Assembly: GCA_948956705.1 (NCBI GenBank)
Contig: CARCZS010000023.1
Coordinates: 1 to 46,109, forward strand
Length of the DNA: 46,109 nucleotides
Source of the DNA: an uncultured Phocaeicola sp.
Lineage (GTDB): Bacteria > Bacteroidota > Bacteroidia > Bacteroidales > Bacteroidaceae
Reading direction: 5' to 3'
Below the pieces are notes generated by a model, which had not been told where the DNA came from, ran no database searches, and saw only the letters and a list, made by a program, of their open reading frames with translations. A program made the translations under genes and the position numbers. Below, one piece after another: positions 23,898 to 32,600 of this stretch (its first letter is position 1; each line of letters opens with the position of its first letter).

Positions 23898-24881
23898 ATG
23901 CTACAAAGATTAGAAGTTATTGATTTTTTGCGAGGATTCTCTATTTTTACCATTGTGTTAATGCATTTGTTGCAAAGTTTTCCGATAAGTCCGTTCTTAA
24001 TGGCTGCTTCATCTTTTGGTGGGGCAGGAGTACATGTATTCATCTTATGTAGTGGATTTGGACTTTATTTATCATATTTAAACAGACCGCTTACTTATAT
24101 TCAATTTTTGAAACGACGTTTTTTGAAAGTTTATTTGCCGTACATAATAATTATATTGATAAGTGCTCTGATTCCTTTTTATAATACCTCATCGGATAAA
24201 CTTCTCCAAGTACTTAGTCATGTATTCCTTTTTAAAATGTTTTTCAATGATTTGGAAAGTTCTTTTGGATTGCAGATGTGGTTTGTTTCAACAATAATTC
24301 AGTTTTATTTGTTATGGCCTTTGTTGTTGAAACTATTTAATAAATCTACGGGGGTGATTTATGCTTTGCTGATAAGTCTGTTATGGACTACTATTGTAGC
24401 GATGCTTGGGAAAAGCGATGTGCGTGTATGGAATAGTTTCTTTTTACAATATCTTTGGGAATTTGTTTTAGGTATGTATTTAGCTAAATGCTATAAACTT
24501 AATGCTAAAATAGTCAATTCGTTGAATTTTAATATATTAGTACCTGTCTGTATAATATGTGTTGCTCTTACAGGATTTGCTGGAATAAAAGGAGGCATTT
24601 GGAAATTATATAATGATATTCCTTCTATGATTGGATATTTGTTTGCGTTGTTGATTATATATAAATTACATATAAAACCTATTAATGGCTTATTTATGTT
24701 TACTAATAAGATTTCTTATGAATGGTACTTGGTGCATATACTGGTCTTTAGTTGTACTTTTTATTATTTGTATAAGTTGGAAACTTTTAGTATGGTAGTA
24801 ATAGCTGTCATTTCATTTATTCTTTCGTATGTTGTGGCTTGTTTATATCATTGGATTCTTGGGAAGATGAAGGTATGTTGA
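23898..24881 (+). CDS. Membrane O-acyltransferase (acyltransferase 3 family)
   Basis: A 327-residue integral membrane protein with about ten hydrophobic segments. The start LEVIDFLRGFSIFTIVLMHLL carries the family hallmark: an Arg in 'D-F-L-R-G' (R12) and the catalytic-type His in TM1 (H23). GGAGVHVFILCSGFGLYLSY matches the second conserved block (G-x-x-G-V-x-x-F-x-x-S-G-F). These enzymes (OafA/NodX type) add acetyl or other acyl groups to surface polysaccharides. In a phage this is typical lysogenic-conversion cargo that alters the host surface and can block other phages. It fits the SGNH esterase domain on this phage's own fibre as an opposing activity. Low GC suggests recent gain. Confidence 0.85.
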   Translation: MLQRLEVIDFLRGFSIFTIVLMHLLQSFPISPFLMAASSFGGAGVHVFILCSGFGLYLSYLNRPLTYIQFLKRRFLKVYLPYIIIILISALIPFYNTSSDKLLQVLSHVFLFKMFFNDLESSFGLQMWFVSTIIQFYLLWPLLLKLFNKSTGVIYALLISLLWTTIVAMLGKSDVRVWNSFFLQYLWEFVLGMYLAKCYKLNAKIVNSLNFNILVPVCIICVALTGFAGIKGGIWKLYNDIPSMIGYLFALLIIYKLHIKPINGLFMFTNKISYEWYLVHILVFSCTFYYLYKLETFSMVVIAVISFILSYVVACLYHWILGKMKVC

Positions 24882-24994
24882 AATAATAAGATTCATTATA
24901 AACAATAAGATCTTGGTGAAATGAAGAGACGAATATTTACTGCTTCGCATAAAAAGTATGCAGAATGGAATATAAAATAATAAGGATGTAATTT

Positions 24995-25099
24995 ATGGAA
25001 GGTTTATTGATTGTGCTTGGTGGTTCTGGAATGTTAGCCTTTTTCTTTGCTATATGGTTAAATACCCAGAAAGGCAAGAAATGGCTCTCAAATCTATAG
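24995..25099 (+). CDS. Small membrane peptide (34 residues) with KKWLxNL end
   Basis: A 34-residue frame from ATG 24995: one hydrophobic segment (residues 3-22, GLLIVLGGSGMLAFFFAIWL), then NTQKGKKWLSNL. The same ending (WLHTKSSKKWLANL) recurs in a broken copy at 25143-25232, and conservation of the peptide ending at two places supports that it is a real small protein. Small hydrophobic peptides with a basic tail can be type I toxins or membrane-stress peptides; I do not recognise this one. An even shorter frame at 24921-24980 just upstream is not supported. Confidence 0.5.
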   Translation: MEGLLIVLGGSGMLAFFFAIWLNTQKGKKWLSNL

Positions 25100-25142
25100 T
25101 GTACTTTTCATTGGACATATGATGGTATTATGGATGCATTGA

Positions 25143-25232
25143 CAACGTTTTTTAATAACCAGCGTTATAGGCTCCGCATTGGTTGTTTGGTTACATACCA
25201 AGTCTAGCAAGAAATGGCTTGCAAACTTATAA
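25143..25232 (+). pseudogene. Degraded second copy of the KKWLxNL small membrane peptide
   Basis: The frame ending at TAA 25230-25232 reads LITSVIGSALVVWL then HTKSSKKWLANL, similar in position and ending to the peptide at 24995-25099. It has no usable ATG: a TGA lies directly upstream, and an ATG-led frame at about 25120 runs out after seven codons. This looks like a decayed duplicate. Confidence 0.45.
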
Positions 25233-25325
25233 TAGGTGTATATGGGGCATCTATAATCCGCAAAATTAGATATCTACTCATAATATTACGAAAGAATTTT
25301 GATTTACATTTTGAATCGAAATATA

Positions 25326-25345
25326 ATTTAGAAACATATCTAAAT
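25326..25345. promoter_or_regulatory. Palindromic operator candidate upstream of the HEPN operon
   Basis: ATTTAGA (25326-25332) and TCTAAAT (25339-25345) form a perfect inverted repeat with a 6-bp gap. Further half-sites TTTAGA (25370-25375) and TTAGATATCT (near 25265) lie nearby. Such spacing about 50 bp ahead of a promoter box is typical of a repressor site, as in autoregulated toxin-antitoxin operons. Binding protein unknown. Confidence 0.45.
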
Positions 25346-25391
25346 TACTATCTAATTGTTAGTCTTATTTTTAGATTAAAAATTAAATATC

Positions 25392-25399
25392 TATTTTTG
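25392..25399 (+). promoter_or_regulatory. Host-type promoter (-7 box) for the HEPN operon
   Basis: TATTTTTG, a perfect TAnnTTTG box, about 70 bp ahead of ATG 25468. The phage-type upstream element is absent at 33 bp upstream (ttagtcttattt), so this operon is likely read by host RNA polymerase independently of the phage regulon. Confidence 0.55.
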
Positions 25400-25467
25400 C
25401 AGAAAAACAAATGGTTTTTGATGAATTTTTAAAACTGAAGGTGAACTTTTAGAGTTCTGTTATTGTT

Positions 25468-25863
25468 ATGATTAATCTAAAGACTAAAGCTGATGAGAAT
25501 TACGATGCTTTTGTATTATTGAAGGATAATGGCAAACTTAATTCTTCAATACATTGTGCTTATTATTCAGCTTTTTTATTATCTATATATTCATTATGTG
25601 TGAGATTTGGATATCTTTATGAAGATATACAGAATAATTCAAGAGGAAAAGATAATCATGCTTATATCAGGAATGAGCTGGGAAATAAGATACATCAAGC
25701 GAAACCATTAGATTATGTTGAGTTTCACACTTGCCTTGGTAAATTAAAAAAGGAACGGAAAAAAGCTGATTATTCGAAAAATCTGGTTACAAATAAAGAT
25801 GTAGTAAATATACAAGATACTATAGATAAATTCAGAGATTTGATAATTACAAAATATATTTGA
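25468..25863 (+). CDS. HEPN-domain protein, putative RNase toxin
   Basis: A 131-residue all-helical protein. KADENYDAFVLLKDNG then SSIHCAYYSAFLLSIYSL is the typical first half of a HEPN domain (A-[HA]-x-A-Y-Y-x-x-F). R59-x4-H64 (RGKDNH) fits the R-x4-6-H catalytic motif of HEPN RNases, and ERKKADYSKN in the second half fits the 'R-x-x-A-D-Y' segment common in HEPN proteins. HEPN RNases are toxins in toxin-antitoxin and anti-phage systems. It opens a three-gene operon with two genes that follow at 2-bp gaps, the last a SecB-like chaperone. The residue after R59 is Gly, not the usual polar residue, so activity should be tested. Confidence 0.65.
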   Translation: MINLKTKADENYDAFVLLKDNGKLNSSIHCAYYSAFLLSIYSLCVRFGYLYEDIQNNSRGKDNHAYIRNELGNKIHQAKPLDYVEFHTCLGKLKKERKKADYSKNLVTNKDVVNIQDTIDKFRDLIITKYI

Positions 25864-25865
25864 TT

Positions 25866-26237
25866 ATGGATGCAGTAAAAGATTTTATCATTGAACGATT
25901 AAAGAAACTTAGTAATATGTTCAAGGGCATTTCTATCAAATATGCGTTTGACAGTATAACTGAATTTCATATAATTGAGATATCACCGGAAAATATTAGA
26001 AGAAGAGATGATGAATACATAAGGTGGGAGTCTGATATGTGGAATGATTTCTTTGCCATGTTCCCAGATGAGGATTTGCTTATTTCGGAGCCTTGCGAGT
26101 CTAATGATATGCATAATGTGTTATTTGACAATATTCCGATTGTGGATAGTGGCAATTTGCTTTATTGTATAGATTTAGATTTTGGTGAGATGGATTCTTT
26201 TTTAAATATTGACACTATAGATTTGTTAGCAGCGTGA
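25866..26237 (+). CDS. Unknown acidic protein, middle gene of the HEPN/SecB operon
   Basis: A 123-residue protein started at ATG 25866. The junction with the HEPN gene is TGA-TT-ATG, and the junction with the next gene has the same arrangement. It is rich in Asp/Glu, with an N-terminal helix (VKDFIIERLKKLSNMFK), a beta/alpha core (KYAFDSITEFHIIEISPE), DEYIRWESDMWNDFFAMFP and an acidic end. I recall the 'W-E-x-D-x-x-x-[ED]-F-x-x-x-[FY]-P-[DN]-E' pattern from small proteins in Bacteroidetes accessory regions, without function. In a toxin-antitoxin-chaperone layout, this would be the antitoxin candidate. No known DNA-binding motif is seen. Function unknown. Confidence 0.55.
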   Translation: MDAVKDFIIERLKKLSNMFKGISIKYAFDSITEFHIIEISPENIRRRDDEYIRWESDMWNDFFAMFPDEDLLISEPCESNDMHNVLFDNIPIVDSGNLLYCIDLDFGEMDSFLNIDTIDLLAA

Positions 26238-26239
26238 TT

Positions 26240-26635
26240 ATGGCAGAAAAAGTAGCAAGTTTCCGTTTAAAGGAATATAAGATAAATAAGGCTAGTATAG
26301 AATTTGATCCTGATAAACCTCTGTCTAAAATGTCAATAGAGATCGAGAGAAAAGGTGATATAGAGGAAAATAATATTTATAGGATAAATATGTATATTGG
26401 TGTTTCTGATGAAACGAACAATTTCAAAATCAGTGCAAACATGGTAGCTTTGTTTGAATTTGATTCTGAAATATCTGAAGAGAATAAAACTAGTTTTGTA
26501 AATTCGAATGCGCCAGCCATTTTGTTCCCCTACTTTAGGGCATATATATCTACATTGACATCTCTTTCTGGAATGCAACCTGTTATCTTGCCGACAATAA
26601 ATTTTGCTAGAATGCTGGAACAGCAGGAGAAATAA
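26240..26635 (+). CDS. SecB-like chaperone
   Basis: A 131-residue protein (ATG 26240). The second half, NAPAILFPYFRAYISTLTS then QPVILPTINF, matches the strongest SecB signature (A-P-x-x-L-F-P-Y-x-R-x-x-I-[SD]-x-[LV]-T, followed by P-x-x-L-[PA]-P-[IV]-N-F). The first half is beta-rich, as in the SecB fold. In its usual role SecB keeps exported proteins unfolded. SecB-like proteins next to toxin genes form toxin-antitoxin-chaperone systems, in which the chaperone stabilises the antitoxin (known for HigBA-SecB and CmdTAC). Here it follows a HEPN gene and an unknown gene in one operon, and ends just before a strong terminator. The SecB call is solid; the system is inference. Confidence 0.75.
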   Translation: MAEKVASFRLKEYKINKASIEFDPDKPLSKMSIEIERKGDIEENNIYRINMYIGVSDETNNFKISANMVALFEFDSEISEENKTSFVNSNAPAILFPYFRAYISTLTSLSGMQPVILPTINFARMLEQQEK

Positions 26636-26638
26636 GTA

Positions 26639-26678
26639 AACATTAAAGGGTTATCATTATTGGTAACCCTTTAATGTT
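26639..26678. terminator. Strong bidirectional terminator
   Basis: A perfect 15-bp stem (AACATTAAAGGGTTA 26639-26653 with TAACCCTTTAATGTT 26664-26678) around a 10-nt loop. It separates the rightward HEPN/SecB operon from the end of the leftward giant gene (stop at 26685). The T-rich arms give U-rich RNA ends in both directions. Confidence 0.8.
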
Positions 26679-26684
26679 ATCGTT

Positions 26685-29600
26685 TTATTGTCTATACACC
26701 TTTTCAACTTCTTTTTTCACTTTTTTAGTGATAGTCTGTTTCTTGTATTTTTTTTCCATATCTGGGTATTCCGGATGTTCTTCCAACCATTCTTTTTTAT
26801 CTTCGGCTTCGTCATGTTTTCTTTTGAGTTTTAGGAACTCTTTTTCATTTTTCAAAGTTTCCTTCTCTTTTTCATTGAGGTTGTTGATGATGTATTTCTT
26901 TTTTATTTCAGAGTCTTTCCTTTTAGATGTTCCGTCTGAATAGGGCAGTTTCTTTCTGTAGTCATTAAACAGTTTTCCAGCCTCATACATCTTGTTCAGA
27001 TATTCATAAGGTCCCATATCCTTGTATAGTTTCTCGGCCATTTCCTTTCGTTGGGATTTGGGAAGGTTGATTAGGAACATAAAATCTACAAGGTCGGGGC
27101 GTCCTTCCCTTATGGCGGATTCGGCTCCCAGATAAATGTTTTCCAGTGTCTCTACATTTAATCCGGCAAATTTCCCTAATTTGGCGGGCAGCTCCCTTTG
27201 TACATTCAGGTTGAATCCGTCTTTTACCGCCTCGCTTATCAGATTTGACATCTCTGTAATGAATGAGAGAGGATCATATTTGTTCCCTTGTGATATGGCG
27301 TTGACAAACTGTCCAATGGAAGTTCCTCCCAAGGAACTTAAAGCAGCAGATAAAAATATGCTTTTCAATTGTTCATCAGTGAACCATAAATCCTCATCCC
27401 CGTCCCCGTATCCGAATATGGCGTAGATATTGGATATGAGTGGTGCTGTGATTCCTGCAATACCATATCCTCCTGCCGCCCACAAGCCTCCCATTACAAA
27501 TAGTCCGAAGGTGGCTTTCCTCAGCCCGGTAAGATAGCTGCCCATCATTGTTCTTTGGGCTTCGTCTTTATTCATTCCGGATTCAATGTTCAGATTGTAT
27601 ATCCTTTTTGCTCGTGCCATTTCAAGAAGCCCCTCAATACCCATCCGCTGGTATCCTATGTTGCTGCTTTGGTAAGTGGTCAGCGCCTTGTAGAACACAT
27701 TGCCGCTTGCCTGCATGGGGGACATCATTTCCGGGCTGTAACTCTGCTGGCTTTCATTGAATGCTATTTCAGCGTTGTATTTGGCTAAATTGGCGGCTTC
27801 CTCATTGCCCAGACCTCTTTTTTGCGCACGTTTATATTCAAAATTGTAAACGGCTCTCGCTCCGGCCGCACATGTCAGCGCATCAATAAGCTTGTTGGGA
27901 TACATGCCTGCATTGGTAAGTTTCTCCAGCTTGTTTTTGAATGCATTTTCATCCTTTAATGCTTCGATCCCCATATTTCCCGTATCAACCCGTTCTTCAA
28001 AAGAAGGAAGATACTCCTTCGCCCATTTCATGTTTCCTGCCGGGGTGAATATGTATTTGAACAAATCAGCCTGATACCCCGGATTTCCGCTGTATGCGGA
28101 AAATGCCGGATAGGAGAGCACCTGCTTCATTGCGGTGTTGAGTCTGAATGCGATATTGGAACCTGCCCAATACCTTAGTATCTTGTTTAGTCCGTTGTTG
28201 AGCGAGTCTTGTTTCTGCTTGTCGTTGAAACTCCGTACGGCCACCTCCGCCGCTCTCATGAAGATATCAAACATTCCTTTATGGTTCGCCTCCATATAGT
28301 TCTTGAAAGCCTTGCTTCCCCGCAGGAAATTAAGATCCTGGCGCAGCTCAGCCGTTGCCGCCCAAGTTTCCATATCTCTTCCGTATTTTAGCATCAGATC
28401 AAAAGCGTTTCTGCTAGTGTCCACCTTCAGGGTATTTATCGTACGGTTGATTATGTTTCCGGTTATTGTGCTTGGCATACCGATGATTGTTTCTCCCAGC
28501 TCCCCCTTTTCACGGATTTCGGATTTGGCTATGACCATAGGGAAATAATTCTCCCGTGAAGCCATGCTGGTTCCCGTCATTCTTACATGGACCGGATTGT
28601 ACCTTTCTTCTCGTAGCCTTGGAAAGAAGTCGTCTGTGATCCATTCTCCGAGTTTCATGTATTTATCGCCTATAAAGGATTCTATCTCGGTCATGCTGTC
28701 TTCCGTCCATCCGTCCGCCTCTAGCTTCATCTTTCCGTCCGGCTGTTTCCATGTGAGCCATACATAGAACGCCTGCCCTTTGTTTAGGTTTGCCTCATAC
28801 AGGTCGCCCTCCTTATGGTAATTGCTGTCGTACATATATTGTTTGTGAATCCTTTTTTCTGATTTTTGAGAATCCCTGAATACATTTTCCATTGATTTTC
28901 CGAACAGTTCCTTTATTTTTTCTTCCAGTTCTTTGTTGTAAGCCTTTACCCCCAAATATATCCTATCGTTGGCTTCCACCACTCCATGACTGCTTTTCAT
29001 GAAATAATCGTATAAGGGGCCTTTTCCTATGGCGTGGTTCCTGTCTATGGCTTTCAGCAGATAATCGAAACTATACATGGGATAGGCGATAAAGTCACCG
29101 ATGCTTTGCAATATGGACACAGTTTTTTCCATATTTGTTTCTTTCTCGTTTATACCTTTTATTCTTTTATCTTTTACGGCATTTATTCCCATGCTGATAA
29201 TTCTTCCCCGGTGCGCGGCTTTTTCCTTGTTCAGCATGGCAAGGCGGCTTTTCCCGGTATCAACAAGTTCTTTCAATTCATTGTACACATTATCGGTTAT
29301 CCTTATTAACTCTTCCTGCGCTACGGGTATCTGTGCAGCTATTTTCTCAGCCTCCTGCAGATAAAACTTTCGTGCTTCACCCTTGTTGTTGTAGGCGGCT
29401 CTTCTGGTGGTCACAAGATCGCCCTCCAGTTTGTCCAGATCTCGTTTCATTTTTCTGGATTCGGCCAATAGTTCGCGTATGGAAAGAGAATCATACTCAT
29501 CGGCCATAGTCTGTGTGAACACACCTGTTCCTTCCGCCGCTTCATCCATGGCATTCTCTAGCTCTTCCCGGCGCTTCCGTATCTCTTCAACGGATTCAAG

Positions 29601-32600
29601 TTCTTTAGTTTTCAGCAGTTCGGCTCTTTCTTTTAATAGATTATCCCTTCGGCTTTTCATTTCATTCTGCTGACCGGTAAGTATGGTGATGCTTTCAGGG
29701 GATGTCTCAGATTTTATGAGTTTTCCCAGTTTTACAATTTCGCTTCTTACGGCACGGAGTTCACTGTCAGCGCTTGTTAGCAACAGGTCTTTGTAAGCGG
29801 ATCGTATACTGTCAAACACACGTCTGGTAGCCTCATCAACAACTATCCCTTTTGATACGCCTCTTGTATCCTGCCCGGAAAGCTTCGTTTTTATCATTTT
29901 TTGCATCCTTTTCACCGAACTGTCATATTGGGCATAGTTTATCAACTTTTCAACAAGATTTAGTGGTTCCTTGAGTTTATTTGTTGATGCGGCCTTGTTT
30001 ACTTGGGCAATCAGTGACTTTATCATATGTGGCCCCATTTCTTCTCCCGCTTCCTTGGTCAGTCTTTGATCTATAAAGGAAAGCATGGCTCTTGACGCAG
30101 TCTCGTATTCCTCTTTATTTCCTTTTCGTGCCTGATCCAATTGCTTTTTCAATTCCCGTATCTCTTCTTTCAGATTTTTAATAATCTCCTTCTTTTCTTC
30201 CTTTCCTGGAATACGGAACAAGGTCTCTCCCTGAGGAACAGACGGGATGGTACGTGAACTGCCTGAGAACTCACCAATTCCCAGTTTTGAACGCATGACG
30301 GTTTCCTTTGCCACATCAACAGGATAGTTTGACTGTTTCAGTCTGTTGTGGCTTTCATAAAGGATGTATCTCAGCTCATTGTCCGTCAGTTCAAATCCCA
30401 GATTCACTTTCGCTTTACGGAGCATGTCTATAAAGAAGGCTTTGATTCGTGTCCACAAGGACTGCTCCGCAAAGGTAGCCGGTCCGCGTTCGGACAGGTC
30501 TGCCATATATTCTTCAGTTGCTGTACGGATGGATATGTTCTCATTTTCCGCCATCCGGTTGATGGCCTGTCTGATTGATGGTGCGGCATTGTTGTATACA
30601 TTGTCAAGGAAGGTATCGAAGTCCTTTCCGAACAGCTCACGCAATCCCTTATGTGCCACCACCTCATGGAATATAGTCGCCTGTGCGTCCTCCACGGATG
30701 TTGTGTTTGGCATATATAGATATACCTTGTTCTCCTTTGGTGAGTACCATCCTTTGATATTGGCTCCTGATTCGATACGTCTGCGCGCCTCGCCTTGTGG
30801 TAGCTGGTCTTCGGAAGTGATTTTTTCTATAGGTGTATGAAGAGACTCAGAAAGTTCATTCACTGCTGTATTCATGGGAGCAGACACAGAAGCATAAGCC
30901 TCCAAAGCGTCGTTTATAAATATCTGGTCTTCTCGTGCTACATCTTCCGTTTCCGAAGCAAGAGTATTGCGGCGTTTCTCAGGTGTCATATTCATACGGG
31001 ATTGTACATTACGTGCTTCAACTTCACCTGATAGTTCATTGTATCTGTCGTTTTCTCCACCAAGTCCAAATTTTTCAATAAGAGATTGATACTCATTATA
31101 AGCATCCTCATATCCTTCTTTATCATAACCTCGCACCCAAAGATTGAATCCCTTATCAAAAGCATTACGGCTGGGGATAAAGCCATCCCCAAACTCGAAT
31201 CCATCTGAGTGATATTCATTTACCAAAGCATTATAAACATCCATCTGTGAAGCGTCTTCTCCAAGTTCCTCACGCTTGTCAGCAAACTCTTCAATCATGG
31301 ACCAGGCATCGCGCTTTTCTTTTAATGCGTCAAGGTATTTTCTATAAGTCATACTGTTTCCACCACGAGCGAATCCTTCAATTGATTGTACGGCATGCTG
31401 TACCTCATGCGCTAAGATACTACGGAAATCCGCCCTGTCTAGAACAAACTCATTCACACGTATCAAGTTTTGGCTTCCATAATGAGTCGCTCCCGTATTG
31501 CTTGTAGGGGCGTTGTATATCTCCACGCGTATCTGCTTCAACTCCGGATAAGTCTTAAACAAATTCTCATCCTTCACATAATCGTCAAGATAATGCACGT
31601 CGTTCGCTTCGTATGTGGCGCGAAGTTCTTCTGCCTTTTCTGATAATTCATCAAAACGGGCTGCTTCTTCTTCCGTCAGCTCTACTCCATCAAACAGTTT
31701 GTCGCTTAGCGCATCATACTCTTTGCCCCATGACAGGTTGGACCAAAGTCTGTTTTTTCGCGCAAGTCCTTTCGGATCAATCTCGAAATCCTCCACTTCA
31801 TATCTCCATTTTCCGTCAGCCCCACGTTCCCAACCTGTAGCCTGCTTGATTTTCCTAGCATTTTCTTTTTCATTTGTTTGGAGAATCGAAAGCAAACGCT
31901 TATCTTTGACATCAGATAAAGGCGAGTTACCATCTATTCCAGCTTTTTGTATTGTTGGGGCAATGGATAGTAATTTGCCTTTCTCTATGTTAGTCAGTTT
32001 GTGGTCATAATACCGTTCTCCATTGTTTTGATTGGCGATAACAGCTTTCACAGTATAGTCAACACCGGCTATTTTCAATCCACATACATAATAAGAGAAT
32101 GATTTTACACCGGGATATTTCTCCAAATCTTCGTTGGCAAGTTCTTCAATGAAGACGGAGTTTTCAATAATCTGAGGTACGGCTGCGATAGATTGCAGAT
32201 GTTCTACATCCTTATAATCATGCTGCAATATTTCACGAATACCTCCCCGACTATTGCCTCCTGTCACAGAGATAATAGCTCCCGTATCTTTATTGATATA
32301 TTCTCCACGTAATGACTTTCCATATTCCAACGCATTTTTTTTGTACTGTTTCAAGTCATCGCTCGGTTCTATCTCTTTACCCGTAATCTCTATCGGCTCA
32401 CTCTTCCGCAGCTTCTCAATGCGCTCTTTCTTCGTATTGAAAGCGGATTCCATCTCTCGTGCCACATTCAGGTTATCAAGGCGGGTAGTTGCTTCCTCTG
32501 CCTTATCCAGTTGGGATGCGCCTTTCTCTCCAATAAAACGATATCTTACATCCGCTTTTCTTGCATTGAATCGCTTGGAAGGAGGAATAACATTACCTTT

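Noticed and set aside
30364..30840. Long rightward frame inside the giant gene
   Set aside because: It mirrors the codon structure of the leftward gene, has Ser/Phe/Leu-rich composition typical of antisense frames and no ribosome site.
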